DNA from: Taudactylus pleione
Lineage: Eukaryota > Chordata > Amphibia > Anura > Myobatrachidae
NCBI GenBank assembly: GCA_031769625.1
Contig: JAUIMM010000126.1
Location: 4,488,001-4,552,000, forward strand
Direction: 5' to 3'
DNA: 64,000 nt
A model generated the notes under the pieces. It ran no database searches. It saw only the letters and a program-made list of their open reading frames with translations, and was not told the DNA's origin. The translations under genes and the position numbers were made by a program. This document shows, piece after piece, positions 1-10,675 of this stretch (its first letter is position 1; the number at the start of each line of letters is the position of its first letter).

Positions 1-591
1 CAGCACATGGGTTAATAGGGATTTAAAAAAATACATTTTAATATAAATTCCCTTATACATTTAAATTATATGGTAACAAAAATGTAATAGGAAGGAGCTA
101 AGTTTTTAACTAGATAAAACTGAAAATCATTGTGGAGATACATGGAAGATTGCAAATTGTGCATAAAGGAAATCTTATTACAAAGACGGCAAGTCTCATA
201 TACAATATTTTACACAAAAGTGCAAGGACAGACTGTATGCGTGTGTTCCGCTGTTTCTCTTCATTATAGGCCAGGTATGTCTGATGAACATGGGTGCTAG
301 GACAGACTGAGGGCATTCCCCATAGGTCGGTTGGATTGCCAGGTGGGCACTAGGGTCAACATTCACCTTAGCATGTGAGCACATATAAGTGATTACTGGG
401 TGTCTGAGGCACAAGCACAGATGCATTATCAAGAACCTGTGTTACTATTTGGGACTTGCCAATTAGCTTGTCCAAGCCAAATATACAATCTAGTACCCAC
501 CTTCTAACTCAAACAACTGGGTATTGTCATGTTTGGTGTCTGAGAGTTACCTGACTCAGGTGATGAATTGGATTCAGCGGAGATCGGCATG
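1..591. other. No recognisable gene
   Basis: Moderately AT-rich sequence with only short chance reading frames. No splice-bounded exon, repeat termini or known protein similarity is visible. From about 527 to 592 there is a short inverted motif, tgtcatg...catgaca, which resembles two LTR starts facing each other, but I could not assign it to an element. Confidence 0.4.
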
Positions 592-744
592 ACAGGAATC
601 ACAGATGAGGTAGATAGCTCTATTGCAAGACTTATGTGGCAGTGAGAACTGCCTTTGAAGATAAATGACAGGAACTTGGAACCAGTAGAAAACTCGGAGG
701 AACCGGACTGGGACCTGCAGGAAGACTTGCTGAGTTGAACTGGT

Positions 745-884
745 GAACTTGGAACTTGACTCTGGACTGGAGTGACGTGGATTGAACTTAAGAACTTGGG
801 CTTTGACTCCGGACTGGAGTGACGTGGATTGCACTGAAGAACTTGGGCTTTGATTCCAGACTTGAGTGACGTGGATTGAACAGA
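745..884. repeat. 47-bp minisatellite in LTR E
   Basis: Three head-to-tail units beginning gaacttgg start at 745, 792 and 839, giving an exact 47-bp period. Each contains gactggagtgacgtggatt with few changes. The array is cut at its right end by hairpin-chain copy 1, and similar ccggaatgg-type sequence resumes after it at 1606. It is therefore probably internal to the minus-strand LTR described at 1606-2340. Confidence 0.75.
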
Positions 885-1602
885 GGGCCTGATTCAGAGC
901 CGGACGCTCTGACCAGAGCGCTCGCTCTGAATCAGGGCCCTCCTCCATGAAAATGGAGCGGCCTCTTGGACGCTCGCATAGCTGTGGGTGATCACCCACA
1001 GCTATAGCAAGTGTCCATGATGATGGTCACGATGGTCAAGACCATCGCGACCATCGGGCTTGCGACGTAGACCCTGCGGTAGGGTCTCGCTGCCGCAAGC
1101 CCTGGAGTGATTTTGGCTCTATCAGAGCCAAAATCACTCCCACTGACATCACTACTGATGTCAGTGGGGCCGGCTTCAGATGGTAGGCGTTCCCATGCGA
1201 ACACCTCCGTCTGGCAGCCATGCCCCCGGCACGCCCACCAAAGGAGGCGTGCTGTCACTCACCATCGACAGCACGCCCCCTTTGGTGCCAGACCCATAAC
1301 GACGGCTTGGCCGTCGTTATTCGGGTCTCACGTATGCACACGACGGAGCTCCCTCCGTCGTGCGCATGCGCAATTCGGCACCATCGACCCGCTTGCGAGC
1401 ATCCTCATTTACGAGACCCTACCACATCGCGACCATCGCTACCATATTGACCATTGCGACCATCTTCCTGGCAGCTCGCTATAGCTGTGGGCGGTCACCC
1501 ACAGCTATGCGGGCGGCCAGGAGGCCGCTCTAAAAAAACAAGAAGGCCGGCCCTGATTCAGAGCAAGCGCTCTGTCAGAGCGTCCGGCTCTGAATCAGGC
1601 CC
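885..1602. mobile_element. Hairpin-chain element copy 1 (composite)
   Basis: The element starts with gggcctgattcag and ends with ctgaatcaggccc, flanked on both sides by aga (882-884 and 1603-1605), a 3-bp target duplication. The interior is a succession of perfect or near-perfect short inverted repeats, including actgacatca/tgatgtcagt and acccacagct/agctgtgggt. Up to about 1410 it reads as the reverse complement of the 17902-18453 copy. From there it switches to a forward right end, so both termini carry the same terminal hairpin. There is no coding capacity. The 3-bp duplication and asymmetric G-rich terminus suggest a non-autonomous PIF/Harbinger-like element, which is an inference. Confidence 0.8.
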
Positions 1603-1605
1603 AGA

Positions 1606-2340
1606 ATCCGGATTGGGACCGGAATGGACAGAATCTGGGCTGGAACCGGAATGGGCTTGGAACTTGACTCTCGACTGGAATAATGTGAAAATGGCTGAAG
1701 GGAAATCAGGTAAGGCTGAGACGAGGGCTAAACAGGGTAATCTGGAAATGCTGTGACAAAGGCTGGAACTCAGGTGCAGGCTGGATTGGGTAATTGGGAA
1801 ACAGGTTCAGAAAGTGATAGGTAGGTTTGGGAATTTAAGGTTCAGATAGGAGTGGGTAGGAAGAAGGAGCAGGAGTTGATCCACAGCAGGAAGCAAGGCA
1901 GGGTAACATGGTGCAGGTTTGCAGGGAGCCAGGGACCAACCAAGAGTAGGGCAAGCATCAGAGCACAAGGCTAAGGTCAGGAGTGCAGGAACTCTCTTAT
2001 AGCTGATGCTGAAACAAACGAGTTGCACTGGCCTGGAAACTAGCAGGATTTCTGGATTTGCCAGGTATTGCTGTAAGCAGGACTTCTGGATTTGCCAGGA
2101 ATTGCTGTAAGCAGGACTTCTAGATTTGCCAGGAATTGCTGTAAGCAGGACTTCTGGATTTACCAGGTATTTGCTGTTGCATGATTTCTGGATTGCCAGG
2201 TATTGCAGTAGCAGGATTTCTGGATGAACAGGTCTAGGAACCAGCGGAAGCCTGGGATACACTTGTACTGAGAAGTAGCACGAACTGCACACCATGGGAA
2301 GTAAGATGTTCAGGCCCAGAATGCTATCAGGGGAGGATAT
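1606..2340 (-). repeat. Gypsy-type LTR fragment E (R/U5 and part of U3)
   Basis: Read on the minus strand, 2033 down to about 1740 aligns by eye with the R/U5 part of gypsy B's LTR near 57771-57960: the same order of agagagttc, tgctcctgacctta, ttgccct, ctccctgca and cctgccttgc. It begins with ggccagtgcaa (plus-strand ttgcactggcc at 2023-2033), the same 11 bases found at the predicted RNA start of gypsy A. The internal coding region is not seen next to it, so this is a solo or truncated LTR of the same chromovirus group. Hairpin-chain copy 1 interrupts it downstream. Confidence 0.7.
2041..2235. repeat. 34-bp minisatellite
   Basis: Units beginning gcagga start at 2043, 2077, 2111 and 2145, an exact 34-bp spacing, with degenerate units near 2179 and 2211. 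The unit contains cttctggatttgccagg and attgctgtaa. It lies just upstream (minus-strand sense) of the R start in LTR E, so it sits in or next to U3. Confidence 0.85.
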
Positions 2341-2607
2341 ACATACCCTGGGTCTGGCAGCAATTGGTGGATACAGACAGGTGGTCTGGCAGTAGCATTC
2401 TGAGTGGTTTAAGGCACAACATGCAGAGGGAGTAATCAGCTCTGCAGCATTGAGAATCAGAACCACACCTGCAATTCAAATCAAGACTAGCAATGCTCAC
2501 AGACAGACGAGACCCCAGGTGAACAATCAGTGTGGAAGGGAATGCATACAGAGAAGTGCTGCAGCCAGCATGGTCAGAGCAGATCCTCCAGGCAAATGAC
2601 ACACATA

Positions 2608-3676
2608 GGGCCTGATTCTGACCCAGTCGCAAGTGCTGTGTGCTCGCAAACGGGTCAATGGTAGGCCAGTGTGCATGCGCACGTCGGAGTCGGCTCTGTC
2701 GTGCGCATGCGCGAGACCCGGATAGCGATGGGCAATCCTTCACTCGTACCAAAGGGGGCATGCTGTCGATGTTGAGTGACAGCACACCCCCTTTGGTGGG
2801 TGGGCCAGGGGAGTGGCTGCCCAAATAGAGGCGTTCCCATGTGAATGCCTCCATTTGAGGGCGGCCCCACTGACATCACAAGTGATGTCAGTGGAGGAGC
2901 TTTCGGCTCTGTTTGAGCCGAAAGCTCTCTGGGGCTTGCGGCAACAAGACCCTACCACAAAGCTCTCGTTGCAAGACCGATGGTCATGATGGTCTTGACC
3001 ATCGCGACCATATTACTGGCCGCTCTCTATAGCTGTGGGTGGTCACCCACAGCTATGCGAGTGGCCAGGAGGCCGTTCTAAAAAAAAAAATAGCCTGGCC
3101 CTGATTCAGAGCGAGCACTCCGGGCCTGATTCAGAGCCGGACGCTCTGATCAGAGAGCTCGCTCTGAATCAGGGCCCTCCTACCTGAAAATGGAGCGGCC
3201 TCTTGGACACTCGCATAGCTGTGGGTGGCCACCCACAGCTTATGAGAGCGTCCATGATGATGGTCGCGATGGTCAAGACCACTATCGGGCTTGCGACGAG
3301 ACCCTGCGGTAGGGTCTTGCTGCCGCAAGCCCAGGAGTGCTTTTGGCTCTATCAGAGCCAAAATCACTCCCACTGACATCACTAGTGATGTCAGTGGGGC
3401 CGGACCAAGATGGTAGGCGTTCCCATGGAAACGCCTCCGTCTGGCAACCACGCCCCCGGCACGCCCACTCAACATCGACAGCATGCCCCCTTTAGTGCCA
3501 GACCCATAACGACGGCATGGCCGTAGCTATTCAGGTCTCGCGCATGCGCACGACGGAGCTCCCTCCGTTGTGCGCATGCGCATTTGGGTACCATCGACCC
3601 GCTTGCGAGCATCCTGCGCTCGCGAGCGGGTCTGAATGAGACCCTCTGTCAGAGCGTCCGGCTCTGAATCAGGGCC
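2608..3676. mobile_element. Hairpin-chain element copy 2 (two units, opposed)
   Basis: Flanked by ata on both sides (2605-2607 and 3677-3679). The first part, 2608 to about 3118, runs in the forward order of the 17902 copy. A second unit from about 3122 to 3676 runs in the reverse order, so a terminal hairpin lies in the middle near 3110-3180. Internal hairpins include the caccaaag/ctttggtg arm pair and the actgacatca palindrome, twice. No coding sequence. The two opposed units between a single pair of 3-bp duplications imply that the composite moved as one element, or formed by one copy inserting into the terminus of another. Confidence 0.8.
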
Positions 3677-3679
3677 ATA

Positions 3680-4147
3680 GATCCATGGAGACAGCTGGCA
3701 GTAGTAAGTCAACAGGCAAAAGGTGAAAGCTAGACAGGGTCGTGACAGGTATTTGATTAATGACTGCTTGGTCATACTAAAAGCTGTTAACTAACAATTG
3801 TTTGGATAATTACCTTACTAACAAACTGCTTGGGACAATACTCACATTGCTTGAGATGAGCTCAATGTGTTCCTTGTTTTTAATTCTCATTTAGTAGGGT
3901 ACTGCATTATAATAATTATTTCCTTTGAAGTTTACTGCTGAAGTCCATATTTATATTTTGCACATTGTTAAGTGTTATTTCATTGTGTATTATACATACT
4001 GTATATACTTTTTGTAAATTGATGCACAATTGTATATTATTTATTATCAATCAACTGACAAAACTTCATTATATTTTGCGAAATTGTTTGGCGGAATACT
4101 ACATCCATCACCTATGATGCGCACCTCACTGTTACACAGTTCTGCCA
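3680..4147 (+). repeat. AT-rich flank and probable 5' LTR end of copia element
   Basis: Roughly the last 100 bp before the primer-binding site should be U5 of the 5' LTR, because a related sequence (actactat, cagcaccactg, cacaccattttgc) precedes a second primer-binding site at 7513. I could not fix the LTR start. The rest is AT-rich and shows nothing else. Confidence 0.4.
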
Positions 4148-4167
4148 CTAGGTTATGAGCCCAGCAG
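4148..4167 (+). promoter_or_regulatory. Primer-binding site, half-tRNA type (initiator Met)
   Basis: The 20 bases ctaggttatgagcccagcag match the complement of the anticodon arm of vertebrate initiator tRNA-Met at 17 of 20 positions, judged from the known tRNA sequence. Priming from an internal tRNA cut, rather than from its 3' end, is the Ty1/copia habit. The site lies about 360 bp before the gag start and supports the copia assignment and plus orientation. Confidence 0.65.
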
Positions 4168-4510
4168 ACTCAAGATAATAGGTTCTGGATCCCCATACAC
4201 CTACTGATACTCTGCTAACATGCTATGGGCCCACAGACAATGTGCTAACAGTCACTGCTCTCACCCCAGACATTGCTCAGACAGTGTATTAAACCTCTCT
4301 AACCACCAGCAAAGCACAAGTTGTATCTGAACCAAGACAATCGCCATGTGTAAATCCGGATACCAAAAGACCAGATACACTTGGTGTGGAACAAGCCAAT
4401 ACCAAGATCAGCAAACATGCAAATTACATTGAGTAAAAGATCTGAGTGAGTACAGACAGACCCTTATTCACCTGAATGAGAAAAATATACAGTTCAGTAC
4501 AGGGATCAAC

Positions 4511-5090
4511 ATGAGTTTTGAGAAGTTGGCAGGTGCAGAAAACTCTGCTGCATGGAAATTTGCAATGGAGGTGCAGTTAAAGTGGGAGAAGTTATGGAAG
4601 GTTACTAGCAATCCTGGTGATAATCCAAATTCTGAAGCAGTAGATTGAGCTATTGGGACAATTGGTCTAGCAGTGGAATCACATGTGTATTCACAACAAA
4701 GCAACAGTACATGATACGTGGATATTTCTCTGCAAATGGCTTATTAAGATAAAGGACTAATGAGGAGAATTATCTTGTGGTGCATATTGTATGCAACAAA
4801 GCTTAGTGCAAGTGAGATCATGAACAAATACATACAGTAGGCTGAATGTCATCCACCTCTCAGCAATTGACTTCAGTGGGCGTCATAATAGATGACAAGG
4901 AAGTTGCAATGGCAATGCTGTAAAATCTTGCACAAGACTATGACTTCTTGCTAGTAGCATTAGAGTCAAGTACTATGTAGCTAACCATTAAGACTGTACG
5001 TGCTAAATTATTGCAGTTTTAAAAGTGCATACCAACAGAAACAAGTGCTGAAAAGTTGGTTTACTGTCAAAAAGTTCAAAGCACAAATAA
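4511..5090 (+). pseudogene. Ty1/copia gag remnant
   Basis: From the ATG at 4511 the frame reads MSFEKLAGAENSAAWKFAME, followed by QLKWEKLWK, the start of copia-type Gag (UBN2 family). Further on come YEDKGL-like and RRIILWCILYATKLSASE stretches in the expected order. Stops occur at about 4647 and later, and the frame shifts, so it is dead. The remnant is cut at about 5097 by a short element and resumes as protease/pre-integrase at 5740. Copia elements occur in fishes and amphibians but are uncommon in vertebrates. Family confidence is high; the exact end is uncertain. Confidence 0.75.
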
Positions 5091-5097
5091 GTCTAAG

Positions 5098-5730
5098 GGT
5101 CTGATTCAGACATGGTTGCTTATGAAGCTGCTCTCACAATAGCAGTTGTAGGAAAAAGCAAATGCTGATCTCAGACTTCCTTTTGTTCCATGGTGCAATG
5201 GAGTGTATGAGCAGTGAGATGCCCAATTTCAGGCTGTGTGTATTTGCATTGGAGTTTAAAACATACAAGCATTGACACAACATTGGTGGAATCATTGACA
5301 TTTGCGGTAGCTAAGGTCTGCGCCAGCTACTCTCCTCAAAATCAGCTAAAATGGCCTCTGAAGTATTGTGATTGGGAATGCAGACACGCCTGTTACACTC
5401 CCCTAACATGCCCGTGAAACAGCCCCTTTTTGCAATCACTTTAGGTCACCTCCCAGTCTCCACCCTGATTTGCCCAGGGCTTTCAAACTTATTCTGAAGT
5501 ACACACCTAAAATATATCTGTCCAATCTGTTAGCTGGGAAGAAAAATCTTCCCACCAGAAAAATCTATCTATAGGTGTGTACACAGCCTAAGTCATTCCA
5601 TGCACAATTGCAAATGGCCTAGAACATTTGGGTTCACATATGAGGTTTCTGGACTTTTTAAGCATATGCACTAGCAAAACATTGCTCAACTGTGGGAACA
5701 TTTCGAATAGCCTCCATCTCTGAATCAGGC
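5098..5730. mobile_element. Short element with gggtctgattcag ends
   Basis: The ends gggtctgattcagac and tctgaatcaggc are inverted copies of each other and match the termini of the other 3-bp-duplication elements in this window. It sits between gag and protease of the copia element, which explains the gap there. Flanking taa on the left and tta on the right are not identical, so the target duplication is not proven. No coding region. Confidence 0.6.
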
Positions 5731-5739
5731 TTAGGGGTG

Positions 5740-6420
5740 TAAGAATGCAGATCAAATCTATCAAGTGATACCTCATAACTTTAATGTGACAGCAGGAATA
5801 AGTCACCCTTGAATGTAGTAAGTGCAACCATAAGCACTGCTTGTACATGGACTCAAATCATTAAGGCTGAGTGAGTCAATTAAAGTCAGAGGTATATGGT
5901 GCAAGGTCCTAAATACCACTAAAGTTGGGACAATAACTCTATGCTGAAAAGTGAAAGGCAAGAAAATTGTCACTGATGTGCAAAATATATTATTTGTTCC
6001 TAACCTAGGAACTAATCTTTTTGCATAAGTGTTCTTGAAAGAAGAGGATACAGAGTCCAATTTGCAAAAGGTTGGTGCATAGTGTACTACCAAAGAAAGA
6101 CTGTAGTTGCTGCAGCAACCTGGTACCAACAATTTTATACCTTAGACATAGTGGAATGTCTTGCAATGGTAGCTGCTGAATCCAACCAATCAATTGAGTT
6201 GCAGCACAAGTGAAAGAGCAAATAGGATAGTAGTTGAAAAGAATTTGAGCTATGCTGAGTGTTTCATGTATTGATAAGAGATTTTGGGCCAAAGAAGTAG
6301 AAAAATCACCTATAGTGGCAATCAAAGACAAGAAACCATTGGTGCCAAATATCAGTCACCTACATATATTTGGAAGTAGAGCTTATGAAAAGAAATAGGA
6401 AAGAAGAAACTTGCACTTGC
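5740..6420 (+). pseudogene. Ty1/copia protease and pre-integrase/integrase remnant
   Basis: Around 5880-6040 the plus strand reads KVGTITL, then KGKKIVTDVQNILFVPNLGT followed by NLFA, the conserved end of the copia protease/GAG-pre-integrase region. Around 6200-6400 there are NRIVVEKNLSYAE and PIVAIKDKKPL-like words of the integrase C-terminal part. In-frame stops and shifts are frequent. The central integrase and most of the reverse transcriptase are missing, so a large internal deletion lies between this segment and the RNase H tail at about 6480. Confidence 0.65.
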
Positions 6421-6479
6421 ACCACTTACTGTACTTTTGGGACTGTTATTGAACATTTCTAATTCAGAGAGGACCATCT

Positions 6480-6660
6480 ACATTACTGCATTACTGCTAA
6501 ACGTCACACTATTAGGGAGCTGATAGAGGATGCTTTATTTGGATTATCTTATGCATCCAGTGAAATGTTGACCACAAGCCTGATTAGCCATGCTCAAAAT
6601 GTTTGGTTGCAGATATGTGGACAGGAACATATTTGAATTATTGAATATTGTACAGATGTG
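6480..6660 (+). pseudogene. Ty1/copia RNase H C-terminal remnant
   Basis: At 6497 the plus strand reads KRHTIRELIEDALFGLSYAS then SEMLTTSLIS. This matches the closing section of copia pol, where a basic HF-IRE segment precedes the 'E-M-ADLLTK' motif. It places the 3' end of the copia internal region just before 6660. The element is therefore present from primer-binding site to RNase H but lacks most of RT. Confidence 0.6.
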
Positions 6661-7590
6661 TCTACATACACCTAGCCTCAACACGCCATGCGGTGCGAGA
6701 TGTGTGTCACAGTGAGTGGCACAGAGCGGTTCAGAGTAGTTTCTTTTTCTTTAAATTTGAGTTTTCATTTGCACCTCAGATGTAGTAAAACACCACTCAG
6801 TGAGAGGTCTTACCTGTGACATGGGCACATGAGTTCACCGGTGCTCCGGATGCCTTACTTTCTGTAATACGGGACTCCCAACTGACAATTATTCACCATA
6901 AGAGCTATAAACATCTTACCATTTATGTTTTATATTTAGCGCACAGGTTGTCAGACTTTGCCGGTCTTTCTTTATATATACGCAAAGGAATTTTTTGTCA
7001 TTTCATTTTATATTATTTTATATTGTATTATTTATGTTATTGATATTTTCATTCCACGGATACAGTTCACCATTACAGTGACACAGTGGGTATATTGTAT
7101 CTTAGTGTAACAGTTAAGGATTACTCACAACACATGCAACAGATACATTTAATTTGTGTCAAATACAAGCGCGTCTATATGGAGGTCTTATAGTGTACAG
7201 ACATATTGGTAACATCCACCAGTGCATTTACTGCTAAGACATCCTGTGAGCTACAACGTCCATCAATACCCTAAAGCTTCTACATACTGCAGTTATATCT
7301 GTCATATCCCTGTATCTTATGCTACTTATTATTCTACCTGGTGCAGTAAATCTTAGAACTTGTTAAGCTGTACCATGTGTGGACTGACCTCCACCAGCAG
7401 CAAATAACTGCTCAACATACTCAACATCATATATACGTTGGCCAAGTGTATTCCCTCTTGTTTGTCTGGGGGACTACTATATTCAGCACCACTGCAACAC
7501 ACCATTTTGCTAATAGGTTTTGGGCCTAGCAGTTTCAAGTTAATAGGCCCTGGATCCCCAAACACCTACTGATACTCTGCTAAAAACTGA
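6661..7590 (+). repeat. Probable copia LTR followed by a second primer-binding site
   Basis: After the RNase H tail there is non-coding sequence to about 7512, then taggttttgggcctagcag (7513-7531), a second version of the half-tRNA primer site. It is followed by ctggatccc and acacctactgatactctgct, the same leader as at 4190-4220. So an LTR-like block is followed again by a leader, as expected for two related copia copies joined in tandem or one inserted beside the other. LTR limits are not established. Confidence 0.45.
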
Positions 7591-8194
7591 GCTGCAAGCC
7601 AATCTGAGTTCCAACTTCCCTTTTTTACAGTACCCATTTCATTTCTCCTCCTTTCCTATTAAAGTTTATGATGGAGTTCTGTTGGCTGCCAATCAGAAGG
7701 AATGAACTAAATGACCCATGTATCTAACACCATGTAACAGTAATTTAAATTATAAAAAATCAAACACTCCCCTTGGGAATTTGAGAGCTATTGTAGTCAT
7801 TCTAGTGAGTGTAATAGCAAAAACATAACAGCTATTTTGTGTGTTAAATTAAGTATTCTTATCTTTCTAAAATGTAATTACAATTTTGCAAAAACACAAA
7901 TTGGCTGCAGTTCTTGGACTCCATTACGAACAACAATTCATATTTGATAAATATCTCTTAGAGTCTTATATAGTACTATAAATAATAACTTGTGGTGACA
8001 TCACTAAAACTGATGGTGCTACCAAGGGAGTCATTAGCTGGAATGTACTTAAGAATGATAAGAACATCCAGAGACATCAAATATCCTTAAATTCTTATTT
8101 ATTTTTCTTCAAAACCCATTGGTCTTAACTAACTCAGAATATACTATTACTGTAAATTTAGTTTTTAATGTTTAATATAGCACCAGTGATACAT
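7591..8194. other. AT-rich sequence without recognised feature
   Basis: AT-rich, with only short frames. I see no terminal repeats, gene motifs or RNA gene here. Confidence 0.5.
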
Positions 8195-8869
8195 GGGGGT
8201 ATATTTACTAAAGGTTGATGGATTATCATAATTTTTATCCTGAGCAGTCAGAGTAACACAGAAACATGCACATATCCATGAGGTGGGATCCCTGGCCTGC
8301 ACTAGCTGGTGGTCAGTGATAATGCTTTGGCTGGGCAAACCGATGAAAGGGTTTCCCTGACTGTGACATTAACCCCCGCTAGAAAGAGTCCAGTGCTGGT
8401 TATGGAAATTACAGAGGAACCCTACTTGTTTTGTCCCCTGTTTTTCAACAACCAGGACCAGCTCAGAAAATCCCTGTGCTGGTACTTAATATACAGGGAC
8501 CCCCTACGCATTTTGGCCCCTGTATTTTTAGAACCAGGACAGGCGGTACAGAGCCAAAGCTGGTTATACTTCTGGGTAGAGGGTGCATGTCTTTTTTTTA
8601 AAACACACAGACAGAAGCCTTAACAGATCTCACTAATCTGTGATGGCCTCTGTATAACCCACACCTTTTAATGCTAGTCACATTAAAAGGTGTGAGTTTA
8701 CATAGGGAAATACTAATACAGATTCACATAGTGTAGTAGTCTGGAGCTGAAAAGTTTGCAGGCTATTAGATTTGCGAGTCCCGGCACTAACTCGCACCTT
8801 TAAAAAATGCGAGAAAGTGCGAGTTGGATTTTTACTTTAAAATGTGACCTACTGTATTACATTTGGCCC
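8195..8869. mobile_element. Foldback element with gggggtatatttac end
   Basis: Begins gggggtatatttactaaag, a terminus type also seen at the large foldback element at 40992. The interior holds nested inverted pieces: caggggaccccc-type blocks around 8440-8560 and a hairpin of ccttttaatg / cattaaaagg at 8666-8692. The right limit is set by the return of L1 coding sequence at about 8870. The block at 8395-8600 (gctggtt, ggaaccctact, accaggac) resembles the arms of the 41-43 kb element, so they are probably related. Non-coding. Confidence 0.6.
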
Positions 8870-8992
8870 AGCATGTTTGTTCAAAGGGTACCCAGCAATT
8901 AACAAAGGGTGGGCAAAACCATTTCTGAAGTTGAGCAAGTGAACAAGCTTCTTGATACTGAACTAGATCAGGTAAATCCAAACCATCGCAAT
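8870..8992 (-). pseudogene. L1/Tx1-like ORF2 C-terminal fragment
   Basis: On the minus strand one frame reads GLDLPDLVQYQEACSLAQLQ then KWFCPPF and VPFEQTCW. This matches the 'GGL-LPDL-YY-AAQL--L--W' block found after the reverse transcriptase of L1-type LINEs. It is the downstream continuation of the LINE whose RT breaks off near 12046. The L2-like element sits between the two, and roughly 150-200 residues of the L1 are missing around the junction. Confidence 0.6.
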
Positions 8993-8995
8993 CTC

Positions 8996-9960
8996 ATTAT
9001 TATTATTATTATTATTATCCTTTATTTCTATGGTGCCACAAGTGTTCCGCAGCACCTTACAAAATACATAAAGAAATAAGTAAACAAGAAACCAGTGACT
9101 TACAGTACAATACAAAATGTTGCATTAGCGCCAATTCTAAAAATAAGTAGCAGGGAGTCAGCAATCAAGAAAGTATAAGTAAGGAGAAGCACATGAGGAA
9201 AGGGGGCCCTGCTCATGAGAGCTTACATTCTAAAGGGGAGGGGCAGACAAACAGGCATGACACAGATGGGGTAGACAGGGAGGAAAGAGAATGTAATTAG
9301 GATAAGATCTGGAAGGCCTTGATGAAGTAGTTGGTCTTAAGAACCTGTTCCTAGATTTGGAGAGGGTGAGAGTTCCAGAGGTAGGAGCTGCATGGGTAAA
9401 ATCTTGGAGGCGGGAGTGGGATGAAGTAATCAGTTGGCAGTAGAGATAGTATGCATTTGTTGAGTGAAATTGACAGGCAGAAGTGTGAAGGGAGATGAGG
9501 TCAGAAATGTAAATTGGAGAAGATTGAGTGAGGGCTTTGTAAATGGAGAAGATTGGGTGAGGGCTTTGTAAGTACAGAAAGTGTAATAATAACCTAGAAT
9601 TGAATTCTGAAGGGGAAGGGGAGCTAATTTAGGGCATGAATGATAGGGGATGCAGATGTAGAATGTCTGGATAGGAAAATTAGCTAAGCAGCAGCATTGA
9701 GGACAGATTGGAGTGGAGAGAGGTGGGAGTCTTGGAGGTCAAATAGGATGAAATTACAGTAGTCCAATCTGGAGATAACCAATGAGTGAATGAGGGTTTT
9801 AGTAGCATCCAGGATGAGAAATGGTCTGATCCTGGAATATTTTTGAGATGGAAATGGCAGCACTGCTAGAGGTGCTAAATGTGTGGTTTGAAGGAGAGGG
9901 AGGAGTTAAGGATAACTCCAAAACAGTTCAATTTGGAACTAGAGGAGATAGTTATGCCAT
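8996..9960 (-). repeat. 3' end and (ATT)n tail of L2-like LINE
   Basis: Read on the minus strand this is the 3' part of an L2/CR1-like LINE. It ends in aagg...ataaagg followed by an (AAT)n tail, seen as attattatt at 8996-9019 on the plus strand. Inside it (9215-9235) lies the familiar taagctctcatgagcaggg segment. The plus-strand start tatggtgccacaag is the usual tail sequence shared with SINEs that exploit this LINE. Confidence 0.75.
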
Positions 9961-9970
9961 TAATTGATAA

Positions 9971-10675
9971 TTAAATTGTGGCAAGTGCGGTTATGCGGGA
10001 GGTAGGGAAGATGATCAGCTCAGTCTTAGACAGGTTAAGTTTAAGAAAGTGCTGGGACATCCAGGAAGAGATAGCAGAGAGACAGTTGGAGATATGGGTG
10101 AGGAGAGAGGGGGAGAGGTCATGGGAGGAAATATAGTTCTGAGTATCATCAGCATAGAGATGATATTGAAAGTCAAAAGAGTTGATTAGTTTCCCTAAAG
10201 AGGAGGTATATAGGGAGAATATATGGGATTCAAGAACAGAACCACTGTAAGTTGAAGGGGGGGATAGTTGAGTCATAACAAGAGACAGAGAAGGAACGGT
10301 CAGATAGGTAGGAAGACAGCTAGGAGAGGGCAGTGTTAAGTAGACCAAGGGACTGAAGGATTTGCAGGAGGAGAGGGTGGTCCACAGGGTCAAAAGCAGT
10401 AGAGAGATCAAGAAAAATTAGCAGAGTAGTGGCCATTGGATTTAGCAGCAAGAAGGTTATTGCTGACTTTTGTGCAGTTTCAGTGGAGTGAAGAGAATGG
10501 AAGCCAGATAGAAATGAGTCTAGAAGGGAGTGGGAGGAAAGAAGGGTGGTAAGGCGGTTGTAAACAATATGCTCAAGGAGTTTGGAAGCAAAAGGGAGGA
10601 GAGAGATAGGTCCGTACTTGGGCAATATGTTAGGATCAAGGGTAGGTTTTACGATAATGGGGGGAGACATGATGC
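9971..10675 (-). pseudogene. L2-like LINE reverse transcriptase
   Basis: The minus strand encodes the RT palm of an L2/CR1-clade LINE: PISLLPFASKLLEHIV near 10600, [13 protein letters not shown] near 10400, then YADDTQ near 10140 followed by [11 protein letters not shown]. The reaction of the intact protein would be target-primed reverse transcription of its own RNA. The frame is broken between about 10320 and 10411 and carries stops, so it is inactive. The N-terminal part of RT is separated by a 560-bp insertion (10680-11240) from the endonuclease-side segment. Confidence 0.85.

Noticed and set aside
2023..2033. Plus-strand primer-binding site (ttgcactggcc) of a gypsy element
   Set aside because: The surrounding 300 bp align with R/U5 of LTR B only on the minus strand, so this is the R start of a minus-strand LTR rather than a plus-strand primer site.
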